A model generated the notes under the pieces. The model worked only from the letters and a program-made list of their open reading frames with translations, did no database searches and had not been told where the DNA came from. Below, in pieces: positions 33,162-41,275 of a stretch of DNA of 64,000 nucleotides; the stretch's first letter is position 1; each line of letters starts with the position of its first letter. This DNA comes from Hymenobacter yonginensis (GTDB lineage: Bacteria; Bacteroidota; Bacteroidia; Cytophagales; Hymenobacteraceae), in assembly GCF_027625995.1 (NCBI RefSeq), contig NZ_CP115396.1, forward strand, positions 2,914,001 to 2,978,000, read 5' to 3'. Position numbers and translations under genes: made by a program.

Positions 33162-34911
33162 CAAACAACGAATCCTTGAACTCCAGCGGGGGCTTGATGC
33201 CGGCTTTGCGCTTGGCGAAGTACTCGGCCACTTCCGCCGCTGATTTGGCGTTGAAGGTCATGTCCTTCGTAAGCCCGCCTTTGCGGCCCATGAACACGCC
33301 GTAGCGCATATCGGCGTAGCCGTTGGTGTGGTGCGCGTCGGGGTTGATGCTGAGCTGCACGCCCTGGTCCAGCGCGTAGCGCACCCAGCGCCAGTCCAGG
33401 TCGAGGCGGTAGGGGTTGGCGTTAATTTCGATGATGACGTTGTGCTTGGCGCAGGCGTCGATGACGGCTTTGTGGTCGAGCGGGTAGCCTTCGCGGCGCA
33501 GCAGCAGCCGGCCCGTGGGGTGGCCCAGCATGGTGGTGTAGGGGTTTTCGATGGCCCGCAACACCCGCGTGGTGGCCTTGCGCTCGTCCATCTTGAGGTT
33601 GGAGTGCACCGAGGCCACAATGAAATCAAAGGTTTCCAGCACCGTGGGCGGGTAGTCCAGAGAGCCATCCGACAGAATATCCGACTCGATGCCCTTGAAA
33701 ATGCGGAACGGCGCCAGCTCCTGGTTGAGCTCGTCGATTTCGCGGTGCTGCTGGCGCACGCGCTCCGGCGGCAGGCCGTTGGCGTAGTGCGCCGCCTGCG
33801 AATGGTCGCAGATGCCGAGGTACTCGTAGCCCTGGTCGCGCAGGAAGGTGGCCATTTCGCGCAGGCTGTGGCTGCCGTCGGAGTAGGTGCTGTGGTTGTG
33901 CAGCGAGCCGCGCAGGTCGGCGTCTTCGAGCAGCGTGGGCAGCTTGTTTTCGCGGGCCAGCGCCAGCTCGCCGAGGCCTTCGCGCAGCTCGGGCTCCACG
34001 TACTGCAGGCCGGCGCGCTCGTAGAGGGCAGGTTCGGTGGCGAATTGCTCGCGCTTCAGCCACTGCCGCAGCGTGGCAGGCTGGCCGGGCTGCGGCGCCT
34101 CCAGCAGCGCTTCGGACAGGTGGTTTTCGGCGGCCGTGCTCAGCAGCAGCTGGTTGGTGAAGGCGGCCGGCGCCACCAGCAGCACTTCCACCTTCACGCC
34201 TGAGGCCGTGGCCGTGCCGCGCCAGGCAAACGGACCGCTGCGGAGCGGATCCGGCGTGAGGCCGTCGAGGGAATTGAGGGTGGCGTGGGCGGCGGCCGGA
34301 TCAGCGGTGGCCGCCACCAGCCCCACGGTTTCCACGGTTTCGAGGCGGCGGCGCACCTCGCCGGCCACGGCGGCTTCGGTTATGCCGGCGGTGGCCTGCA
34401 GGCGGGCCAGCAGCTCGTGGGCCAGCTCTTCGGCCTGCGGATAGAGCAGCTTACCGCGGCTCTGGTCGGTGAAGTCGAGGGCTTCGAGGATGCCCTGCTG
34501 GGTTTTCTGCCCGAAGCCCTTGAGCTTGCTCACCTCGTCGTTCTGGGCGGCTTCACGGAGCTGCTCGGCACCTTCAATGCCCAGCTCCTTCCACAGGCTG
34601 CGGATTTTCTTGGGCCCGATTCCTTTAATCTTCAGCAGCTCTACCACGCCGGGCGGGGTGGCGGCCAGCAGGCGGGTCAGCTCTTCAAACGAGCCGGTAT
34701 CGAGCATTTCGGCCACTTTGGCGGCGGCGGTTTTGCTCAGGCCGGTGCGGTCGGGCAGGCCCGTGCGGTCGAGGTCGGCCACGGGCACCGTCAGCTGCTC
34801 CAGGGCGTTGGCGGTGCCTTCGTAGGCCCGTATCTTGAACGGATTTTCCTCGTGCAGCTCCATGAGCTGGGCGGTCAGGCGAAAAGCACGAATCAGGGCG
34901 CGGTTATCCAT
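33157..34911 (-). CDS. polX: PolX-type protein with intact PHP domain and degenerate polymerase site
   Basis: The 584-residue protein matches bacterial PolX: HhH repeats (IKGIGPKKIRSLW near 95; LKGFGQKTQQGI near 130), a Pol-beta-like nucleotidyltransferase part and a C-terminal PHP exonuclease. PHP metal ligands are intact (SLHNHSTYSDG near 337, ICDHSQ, GIESDIL, ASVHSN, LGHPTGR, INPDAHH). The polymerase site is not: instead of GSxRR and DxD the palm reads AGEVRRRLETVETVGL (183-198), and the third Asp region reads VKVEV (Glu242). The polymerase is probably inactive, leaving a 3'-5' exonuclease or AP-processing role. Start ATG 34911. Confidence 0.9.
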   Translation of the reverse strand: MDNRALIRAFRLTAQLMELHEENPFKIRAYEGTANALEQLTVPVADLDRTGLPDRTGLSKTAAAKVAEMLDTGSFEELTRLLAATPPGVVELLKIKGIGPKKIRSLWKELGIEGAEQLREAAQNDEVSKLKGFGQKTQQGILEALDFTDQSRGKLLYPQAEELAHELLARLQATAGITEAAVAGEVRRRLETVETVGLVAATADPAAAHATLNSLDGLTPDPLRSGPFAWRGTATASGVKVEVLLVAPAAFTNQLLLSTAAENHLSEALLEAPQPGQPATLRQWLKREQFATEPALYERAGLQYVEPELREGLGELALARENKLPTLLEDADLRGSLHNHSTYSDGSHSLREMATFLRDQGYEYLGICDHSQAAHYANGLPPERVRQQHREIDELNQELAPFRIFKGIESDILSDGSLDYPPTVLETFDFIVASVHSNLKMDERKATTRVLRAIENPYTTMLGHPTGRLLLRREGYPLDHKAVIDACAKHNVIIEINANPYRLDLDWRWVRYALDQGVQLSINPDAHHTNGYADMRYGVFMGRKGGLTKDMTFNAKSAAEVAEYFAKRKAGIKPPLEFKDSLFG

Positions 34912-35062
34912 AGCAAACAAAGGTAGTTTGTGCGGGGTAGTTTACGGTATGCCGCCCCACGGCCGCCCGATTTCTTTACATTCGCTGTTGCGCCGTGCCG
35001 TATAGCGGGGCGGCGGCTTTCTTCACCCGCACTACCTGTCATCCCCAACCTCTCTGCCTTTT

Positions 35063-35458
35063 ATGCGTCTGTTCACTGTTCTGGCCGCGCTGAGCATCCT
35101 GCTCCTGGCCGCCACCTGCCAGCCCGGCACCTCGGCCTCTTCCCCGCTTCGCAAACTGGAGCACACTTGGCTGCACGCCCACGAAGAAGACCAGGGCGAC
35201 GTACGCGTGTACCGGCCCAACACCTACGCCTTTCCGCCGTCACGCGGCCGTACAGGCTTTGCCTTCGAGCAAAATGGCCTGTTCACGCAGTTTGACATTG
35301 CCCCCACCGACGGTCTGGAAGGCCGCAAGGGCACCTGGAAAGCCGAAAATGACCAGACCCTGCTCATCTCCCTCGACGACAAGAAAGACCCAGACTACCG
35401 GCTGGAAATCGTGTCGCTGGAAAACGACGTGCTGAAGGTGCGGCGGCTGGAGAAATAG
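35063..35458 (+). CDS. Small lipoprotein, lipocalin-like, first of tandem pair
   Basis: 131 residues: signal peptide MRLFTVLAALSILLLAATC with Cys at about 19, then one beta-rich domain with RKLEHTWLHAHEEDQGDVR, GTWKAENDQTLLISLDD and VSLENDVLKVRRLEK. The W/HAHEE pattern and GTWK strand recur in the next gene, so the pair arose by duplication. A lipocalin-like fold is suggested by the strand pattern but not proven. Unknown function. Confidence 0.72.
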   Translation: MRLFTVLAALSILLLAATCQPGTSASSPLRKLEHTWLHAHEEDQGDVRVYRPNTYAFPPSRGRTGFAFEQNGLFTQFDIAPTDGLEGRKGTWKAENDQTLLISLDDKKDPDYRLEIVSLENDVLKVRRLEK

Positions 35459-35530
35459 CCTTCCGGCACGATTCTGGCCCCCTGCCCCACTGAGTTCCGC
35501 ATCTCTACCTTTCACTTACTTTCTCCCTCT

Positions 35531-35923
35531 ATGCGCCGTTTATTGTTTGCCCCGCTCGTTTTACTGTTGCTGCTGGTTCTGGGCGGCTGCCAGGACCGCG
35601 CCGATGCCGGGGTGCCGGCCGGTATTGCCGGTAAAGACTGGTTTTATGCCCACCTGCCCGAAGAAAAAGGTTTGCTGACCTACAAGCTCGCGGGCACCTT
35701 CGAGCCGAAGGGCGGCATGGGCATCGATGGCTTCCGCCTGGAAACCGACGGCTCGTTTGTGCGCCACACCCAAGGCCCCGACGATGCCGCGCTGGACGTG
35801 CCCGGCACCTGGAAATCAGAAGGCCCGGGCAAGTACCGCATCAGCCTCCGCAACGGCCAGCCGGCCTTCCTGCTCACGCTGGAGCTGCTGGACGCCGAAA
35901 CGCTGCGCGCCCGGGAAAACTAG
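35531..35923 (+). CDS. Small lipoprotein, lipocalin-like, second of tandem pair
   Basis: 130 residues with signal peptide MRRLLFAPLVLLLLLVLGGC (Cys20) and a domain with DWFYAHLPEEKGLLTYKL, GTWKSEGPGKYRISL and LELLDAETLRAREN. It shares layout and the terms W-x-AH-xEE, GTWK and LExLDxE/ETLRxR with the gene 72 bases upstream. The pair is probably one operon. Function unknown. Confidence 0.72.
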   Translation: MRRLLFAPLVLLLLLVLGGCQDRADAGVPAGIAGKDWFYAHLPEEKGLLTYKLAGTFEPKGGMGIDGFRLETDGSFVRHTQGPDDAALDVPGTWKSEGPGKYRISLRNGQPAFLLTLELLDAETLRAREN

Positions 35924-35960
35924 CCGCGCTGTCTACCGGGCCTGGCAAAACAACCGGATA

Positions 35961-36024
35961 AAAAATGGTGAGGTTACTGTTGCGGCTGCCCAACTTGCGG
36001 CCCGAAACAGCAACCTCACCTTTT
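35961..36024. repeat. Inverted repeat GGTGAGGTT...GTTGCGGC (family D, copy 2)
   Basis: The sequence AAAATGGTGAGGTTACTGTT near 35962-35981 pairs with 36005-36024. Its inner word GTTGCGGCTGCCC matches that of copy 1 (3771-3783). It ends 14 bases before the TTG start of the EVE gene and may influence its ribosome binding. Confidence 0.75.
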
Positions 36025-36038
36025 TCTTTTTCTGCCAC

Positions 36039-36446
36039 TTGAACTACTGGCTCGTAAAATCGGAACCCGAAGCTTACTCCTGGGATACGTTTGTGCGCGA
36101 CGGCGGCACCGACTGGACCGGCGTGCGCAACTACCAGGCCCGCAACTTCCTGCAGCAGATGCAGCCCGGCGACCTGGTGCTTTACTATCACAGCGTGAGC
36201 GACAAGCAGGTGGTAGGCGTGGCCCAGGTAGCCGCTCCGGCCGCCCCCGACGCCACGGCCGAAGCCGGCAGCCCCTGGGTGGCCGTGCATCTGCAGCCGC
36301 AGCAGCCGCTGGCCCGCCCGGTGTCATTGGCCCGCATCAAGCAGGACGAGCGCCTCAGCCAGATCGGGCTGCTGCGCCAGTCGCGCCTGTCGGTGATGCC
36401 GCTCAAGGCCGCCGAATTTGATACGATTCTGGAGTTGGGGGCCTGA
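36039..36446 (+). CDS. EVE-domain protein
   Basis: From TTG 36039 (MNYWLVKSEPEAYSWDTFV) the 135-residue single-domain protein matches EVE domains (PUA-like, related to YTH and SRA modified-base readers). Further landmarks are WTGVRNYQARNFLQ and GDLVLYYHS near residue 45, and WVAVHLQP near 90. EVE domains bind modified bases in DNA or RNA; standalone ones are of unknown target. TTG is chosen because MNYWLVKSEPE is the usual family start and no ATG fits. An SRA-HNH nuclease is coded elsewhere (47038). Confidence 0.88.
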   Translation: MNYWLVKSEPEAYSWDTFVRDGGTDWTGVRNYQARNFLQQMQPGDLVLYYHSVSDKQVVGVAQVAAPAAPDATAEAGSPWVAVHLQPQQPLARPVSLARIKQDERLSQIGLLRQSRLSVMPLKAAEFDTILELGA

Positions 36447-36549
36447 TACCGGGGTCCGGCCGCATTTTTGCGGGGCCGGACGTGACTTTGCGGCGTCTGT
36501 CGCGTATCTTCCCTATTCCCCGGCTCCGCTCAGGCAGCCGGCCCCGGCC

Positions 36550-38121
36550 ATGAAGCACCTGTTCCCGTTTCTGCTTAGTATCTGGTTGGTTGCGGCGGGC
36601 TCCGCCGGGGCGCAGCCCGCCCCGGCGGAGCCCTATACGCCCGCCCAAAACGGCCGCCTGGAGCTGGATCTGCAGGAATATTCTGCCGAGGTGGAAGTGC
36701 AGCCCATGCTGCAGGACAGCAGTGTGCTGCTGCTGGTAAAGCAGGACGAGCCCGGCATCCGCAACGACACATATACGCTCCAGAAGTACGACCACCGCCT
36801 GCAGCCCGGCTGGAACAGCAAGCTGGATCTGGCAGGCGAGTTTCAGTTTCAGCGGTTCTGTGCCGAAGGCGCTATGGCCTACGCGCTGTTTCAGTCGGGC
36901 TACGTGGAGCACCGCCTGATGGTGGCGGCCGTGGATGGCAGCACCGGCCGGGTGCGCACCGTGCAGTTCGACACCAAGCTCACGCGCGACGTCTACGACC
37001 TGAAAGCACTGGCCGGCAACCTCTTCGTGACGGTGCTGGTGGATAACCACCTCACCATTCTGCTGCTGGACCTGGCCACGGGCAAGCACCAGTTTCTGCC
37101 CTCGGTATATGAGCCGCTGCCGGCCCAGCTGTCGTTTCTGGCCGATTCGGCGGCGCAGCGGGCCGATTTTGTGCTTAGCCAGAGCAACGGCTTCAAGAAC
37201 CGGCTGCAGCTCAAGCACCTCTCGGCGGGCGGCACGCTGCTTACCTCGGAGTTTGTGCAGGCCGAGAGTGAGCGGGGCCTGATTTCGGCCCAAATCAGCC
37301 CGGCCACCGACTCAGCCGAGGGCCGCCTGCTGGCCGGCACCTACACCCTGCGCGACCCGCGCTACTCGCAGGGCCTGTTCGCGGCCGACCTTACGGCAGG
37401 CGTCACGCCGTCGGGCTCGCGCCGCTCGCTGCGGTTTTATGACTTTGCCAATCTTAAGCACTTCTTCGACTTCATGAGCCCCAACCGGGCCAGCCGGCTG
37501 CGGCAGAAAAGCGAGAAGATGCGCGCCGCCGACCGGGTGCTGCGCCTGCGCTACCGCACCCTCATGCACGACCTGATACCGTTCGAGGATGGCTATGTGA
37601 TGGTGGCCGAAGTGTATTTCCCGCACTACCGCTACAACTCCTACGGCCCGAGCCTGGTGTACAACCCCTACTACTCGGCCTACGATCGGGCCAGCTGGGC
37701 CAACGGCAACCGCAACTTCGATGGCTACCGCGTCACGCACGCCCTGATTTGCGGCTTCGACAAGCGCGGCAACCTGCTCTGGGATAACACGCTGGTGATG
37801 AAAAACGTGGAGCTCCGCACGCTCACCGAAACCGTACGTCTGCGCCAGCTCCCCGATGGCCGCTTAGCTGCGTCGTATCTGCAGAACGATAAGCTGTACT
37901 ACAAGGTGATTGACCGGGCCTCGCCCTCGCCCAACGATCTGAGCGTCAACCTAACCACCTCAGCCCTGCCCTCCGCCCGCGAAAAAGCCACCAACACCAC
38001 GCAAGAAGGCCTGGTAACCTGGTACGGCAACCGGCTGCTGGCCTACGGCTTCCAGCACGTGCGCGCCGAGCGTGGCCCCGACCGGGACGTATTCTTTCTG
38101 AATACAATCAGCTTCGAGTAG
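36550..38121 (+). CDS. Secreted protein, 523 aa, unknown
   Basis: Signal peptide MKHLFPFLLSIWLVAAGSAGA, then a beta-rich sequence without motif. Repeated short strands such as LLLVKQDEPG, AYALFQSGYVEHRL, MVAAVDGSTGRVR and ALICGFDKRGNLLWDN suggest a beta-propeller-like fold. A Tyr-rich segment (YFPHYRYNSYGPSLVYNP) lies near residue 360. No enzyme signature. It is a stand-alone gene. Related large secreted proteins occur in Hymenobacter, but I cannot name the family. Confidence 0.8.
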   Translation: MKHLFPFLLSIWLVAAGSAGAQPAPAEPYTPAQNGRLELDLQEYSAEVEVQPMLQDSSVLLLVKQDEPGIRNDTYTLQKYDHRLQPGWNSKLDLAGEFQFQRFCAEGAMAYALFQSGYVEHRLMVAAVDGSTGRVRTVQFDTKLTRDVYDLKALAGNLFVTVLVDNHLTILLLDLATGKHQFLPSVYEPLPAQLSFLADSAAQRADFVLSQSNGFKNRLQLKHLSAGGTLLTSEFVQAESERGLISAQISPATDSAEGRLLAGTYTLRDPRYSQGLFAADLTAGVTPSGSRRSLRFYDFANLKHFFDFMSPNRASRLRQKSEKMRAADRVLRLRYRTLMHDLIPFEDGYVMVAEVYFPHYRYNSYGPSLVYNPYYSAYDRASWANGNRNFDGYRVTHALICGFDKRGNLLWDNTLVMKNVELRTLTETVRLRQLPDGRLAASYLQNDKLYYKVIDRASPSPNDLSVNLTTSALPSAREKATNTTQEGLVTWYGNRLLAYGFQHVRAERGPDRDVFFLNTISFE

Positions 38122-38362
38122 ACGCTGCACCTGGGATATCGGATAGCCTTATTGAACTGGCGAGAGAAGATAATAGTGGGAAATGGTCCAGCCGTAGGGC
38201 TGGAATCGTCGTTTAAGACGCAGCAGGCCACCGAACCGGGTAGTTGGGCCGTAAGCTACTGATTATAAAAAACGCTTGCTTTTCGCTGGCGAATCGGTTG
38301 GCAGCAGCTCAGTTGAAACCTGCATCTTGCGTTCCTCTTTCTCCCACTTTCTCTCCTTTTTT

Positions 38363-38908
38363 ATGAACAAACGCACATTTCTGTGGCTGCCGCTGGTGGT
38401 CTTGTTGCTGCTGGCAGGCTGCCGCGCCGCCGGGCCCGAGCGTCCGGCCCGTACGGTAGCCGAATTCTTCAACAAGTACGAAAACCGCTCCGGCTTCAAA
38501 GCCACCGACTGGTCGGCGGGCCTGACTACCCGGCTGCTGCTGGGCCGCCTGGGCAGCCTCGGCGGCGGCTCCGACCTGACGCAGGCGCTGTCGTCGGTAC
38601 GCAGTTTCAAAGTGCTCACCTTCGCCCCCACCAGCAACAGCGCGCAGAAACTGGTAGCCGACGGCTTGGTGCAGGAAGTGAACGGCCTACTGGCCAACGA
38701 GCGGTATACGCCCCTCACCACCACTGGCGGCAACATGCGCTACTCCACCCGCATGCAAGGCGACCGGGTGACGGAACTGGTGACCACCAGCAGCGTTTCG
38801 GGCGCGCCCGATTCGTTCCTGCTGATGTCTATCGGCGGCAACTTCACGCGGGAACAGCTCGACCAGCTGCTCAAGATTCTGCCCAACGTGGCCGACATGA
38901 GTAAATAA
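38363..38908 (+). CDS. Lipoprotein, DUF4252-like
   Basis: From ATG 38363 the protein is 181 residues with signal peptide MNKRTFLWLPLVVLLLLAGC (Cys20). The mature part shows SSVRSFKVLTFAPTSNSAQK, NMRYSTRMQGDRVTELV and SFLLMSIGGNFTREQLDQLL, which fit DUF4252, a Bacteroidota family often near sigma/anti-sigma genes; here no sigma gene is adjacent. Followed by a strong terminator. Confidence 0.75.
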   Translation: MNKRTFLWLPLVVLLLLAGCRAAGPERPARTVAEFFNKYENRSGFKATDWSAGLTTRLLLGRLGSLGGGSDLTQALSSVRSFKVLTFAPTSNSAQKLVADGLVQEVNGLLANERYTPLTTTGGNMRYSTRMQGDRVTELVTTSSVSGAPDSFLLMSIGGNFTREQLDQLLKILPNVADMSK

Positions 38909-38930
38909 GCACTGACTTCCTGTATACCTG

Positions 38931-38960
38931 AAAAGGCTGCTTCTCACGAGGCAGCCTTTT
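38931..38960 (+). terminator. Terminator after DUF4252-like gene
   Basis: AAAAGGCTGC and perfect complement GCAGCCTTTT with 10-base loop and T run. Confidence 0.88.
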
Positions 38961-39081
38961 TTTGGGGGCTTTACACAGGCCCTAAGTGCATTTCAGGTGG
39001 CGGCGTTTGCGTTGGTAAATGTTACCCCACTACACAGACGTCCGCCAGAGAGAGACTCCTGGCTAGTCTAAGTCGCAGAGG

Positions 39082-39234
39082 AGCCGCGTAGCGGCGACAG
39101 GTCTGTAGCATCCTGGATAACACATGAAACAAGCCGCGTAGCGGCGACATGTTTACAGGCGAAGGTGTCGCCGCTATGCGGCTTGAATTTCCCTGTCAGG
39201 CAGTGGCTACGCACTTGCCGCCGCTACGGGGCTT
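39082..39234. repeat. Four-copy GC-rich repeat AGCCGCGTAGCGGCGACA
   Basis: Copies at 39082-39101 (+), 39132-39151 (+), 39165-39184 (inverted) and 39215-39234 (inverted, altered). The second and third are 13 bases apart and form a hairpin. Confidence 0.88.
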
Positions 39235-39351
39235 CTTTTTAGCTTGGGTTATTTGCAGCGCCTTTCAGGTTGGTGTACCGGAAAATGCCACCGCAAATCA
39301 GCTCAATTGGTAACTAACTCGCTCCGCCTGCAGCCGAAGGCTGCGCATAAA

Positions 39352-39384
39352 AAAAGCGGCCAGCTCAGAGAGCTGGCCGCTTTT
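39352..39384 (-). terminator. Terminator of the first OmpA/TSP3 gene
   Basis: 15-base perfect arms (AAAAGCGGCCAGCTC) around AGA, 30 bases beyond the minus-strand stop at 39414. Confidence 0.9.
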
Positions 39385-39413
39385 GGCAGTTGGTTGGGGT
39401 ATGAGCCGGCTGA

Positions 39414-41000
39414 CTATTTGCGGCGCGGCGCTGGCTTACGGGCCGGAGCCTTTTTCACCGGGGCTTTAGGCGCAGCCTTTGGAGCGGCAGCTGGAATCTC
39501 AGGAGCTACACCGTACTTGGTTTCAGCAGGGTTCGGGTCACCGGGCAGGTACACGTCGAACTCTACGCGGCGGTTGATAGCGCGGCCAGATTCGGTAGCG
39601 TTGTCGGCAATCGGCTTAGTTTCGCCATAGCCATGCGACACGATACGGTCGGCAGCAATGCCTTTGCTCAGCATGTAAGCACGGGCCGAAGCAGCGCGCT
39701 CATCCGACAGACGCAGGTTGTAGGCGTCGTCGCCTTTGTTGTCGGCGTGGGCCGAGATACCGAGGCTATAGTCTGGGTAGTCGTTGAGGATCTGCACCAG
39801 GCCGTTGAGCGTTGGGAAGGAGATGGGCTTCAGCGTAGCCTTGTCGAAGTCGAACTGGATGAACTTCGTGGCTTCCTGCAGCTTCTTCTTCTCTTCTACC
39901 TTCATTTCTGGGCAGCCTTTGTTGGAAGCCGGACCTGGACGGTTCGGGCAGCGGTCCTGGTAATCCGGAACACCGTCGCCGTCTTTATCGAGAGGGCAAC
40001 CGGTAGCATCTACTGCTACGCCGGCTGGCGTGTTGGGGCACTTGTCGCTGGCATCGGTTACACCGTCGCCGTCAGCGTCGGGGCAGCCCTGCAGCTCGGC
40101 TTTGCCGGGGGTATCGGGGCACTTGTCTTCCGAGTCACGCACGCCGTCACCGTCACGGTCGGGGCAGCCTTCGAGGGCCGCCAGGCCTTTTTCGGTGGGG
40201 CACTTGTCCTGGTAATCCGGAACGCCGTCGCCGTCGCCGTCAAGCGGGCAGCCGTTGGCGTCTACGGCTACGCCGGCTGGCGTGCCAGGGCACTTGTCTT
40301 TGCGGTCCGAAACGCCGTCGTTGTCTTCGTCAGCCTTTTTGCCGAGAGCAATGGTGAGGCCAGCCGAGTGCTGCAGATACCGGTCGTCGATTTTGTTGTC
40401 GTCGCGCACCGGGTCCATGTCGATGTTGGCATTCAGCGGGAAGTGCTGGCCGGTCTGTACAAACAGGCCCACCGACTCGCTCACGCGGAACGTGATACCA
40501 GCGGCGCCATGCACGTCGAAATAGGTGTCGCTACCGTCGAAGGCGCGGGTGGTGCCGTTGCGGTTGATAACGCCGTCGGAGCTAACGAAAGCCGCGCCGG
40601 GCGCAATCAGCAGGTAGGGCTGGATGAAGGCGTTTTCCTTCAGCGCCCAGCCGTTGTTGAGCTTCAGCTTGAGGCCCAGATTGGCATTCACGATGTTGGC
40701 CTCGAAGAAGCTGCCGAACTGGGGCGCGCCCTGTACGGCATCGTAGTTTACCTTACCATAGTTGAGGTGCAGACCCAGATCGAGGCCGGAAGTGAGGTAG
40801 CGGCTGAAGGAGATGCCGCCGCCGAGCTTCCAGTTGTTTTCGTTGTTCCAGTACTGCGAGCCAAAGTTGCCTTTATACTGGAGCGTGTTGGCCGACAGAC
40901 TGATAGCCGTTCGCTGGTCTGCGGTTTGAGCAAACACGCTTGGAGCCGCCGCCAACAGCGTCAGGCCCAGCGCGGCGCTGGTGGTAAGGAGTTTTTTCAT
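39414..41000 (-). CDS. OmpA-family protein with TSP3-like repeats (paralogue A)
   Basis: From ATG 41000 the 528-residue protein has a signal peptide (MKKLLTTSAALGLTLLAAAP), an N-terminal eight-stranded-type barrel (about 25-215), calcium-binding TSP3-like repeats (about 220-363: D-x-D-x-DG-V-x-D with CP steps) and a C-terminal OmpA domain (about 375-495) with SLGISAHADNKGDDAYNLRL and RAINRRVEFDVYLPG that binds peptidoglycan. A Pro/Ala/Lys-rich tail of about 30 residues follows. It anchors the outer membrane. A close paralogue follows it upstream at 41276-42745, so the pair is a tandem duplication. Confidence 0.93.
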   Translation of the reverse strand: MKKLLTTSAALGLTLLAAAPSVFAQTADQRTAISLSANTLQYKGNFGSQYWNNENNWKLGGGISFSRYLTSGLDLGLHLNYGKVNYDAVQGAPQFGSFFEANIVNANLGLKLKLNNGWALKENAFIQPYLLIAPGAAFVSSDGVINRNGTTRAFDGSDTYFDVHGAAGITFRVSESVGLFVQTGQHFPLNANIDMDPVRDDNKIDDRYLQHSAGLTIALGKKADEDNDGVSDRKDKCPGTPAGVAVDANGCPLDGDGDGVPDYQDKCPTEKGLAALEGCPDRDGDGVRDSEDKCPDTPGKAELQGCPDADGDGVTDASDKCPNTPAGVAVDATGCPLDKDGDGVPDYQDRCPNRPGPASNKGCPEMKVEEKKKLQEATKFIQFDFDKATLKPISFPTLNGLVQILNDYPDYSLGISAHADNKGDDAYNLRLSDERAASARAYMLSKGIAADRIVSHGYGETKPIADNATESGRAINRRVEFDVYLPGDPNPAETKYGVAPEIPAAAPKAAPKAPVKKAPARKPAPRRK

Positions 41001-41219
41001 GGTGAAAAAAGTGTGGTGGAAATACAGAACAATAGGGCCCTGCCCTATCAGTTGCCCGCAATTTACCGTCCTATACTTTCCTCTTTGCCCCAAGGTTGTG
41101 CTTAATCAAGATTCTATTTAGCAACCAAGCATTTTACCCGCTGTCAGACAGGCTTTTATTGATATATACTTTCTCTATTATGCCTTGCTGCATGGCCCGG
41201 CAGCAGGCTGCAAAAACAG

Positions 41220-41252
41220 AAAAGCGGCGAACCCAGAGGGTCCGCCGCTTTT
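41220..41252 (-). terminator. Terminator of the second OmpA/TSP3 gene
   Basis: AAAAGCGGCG and CGCCGCTTTT arms with an inner ACCC/GGGT step, 24 bases beyond the minus-strand stop at 41276. Confidence 0.82.
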
Positions 41253-41275
41253 GGCTGGCTGCAAGCTCGCAGGCC

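Larger units (their letters stand above)
38909..39413. other. Gap with four GCCGCGTAGCGGCGACA copies
   Basis: 505 bases without a convincing gene. It holds a terminator for the lipoprotein (38931-38960), two direct copies (39082-39101, 39132-39151) and two inverted, partly altered copies (39165-39184, 39215-39234) of AGCCGCGTAGCGGCGACAGG, and a terminator for the OmpA gene (39352-39384). The rest shows nothing recognisable. Confidence 0.7.

Noticed and set aside
39633-41105. 490-codon open frame opposite the first OmpA gene
   Set aside because: Mirror frame; the repeated Val/Gly pattern comes from TSP3 repeats read backwards.
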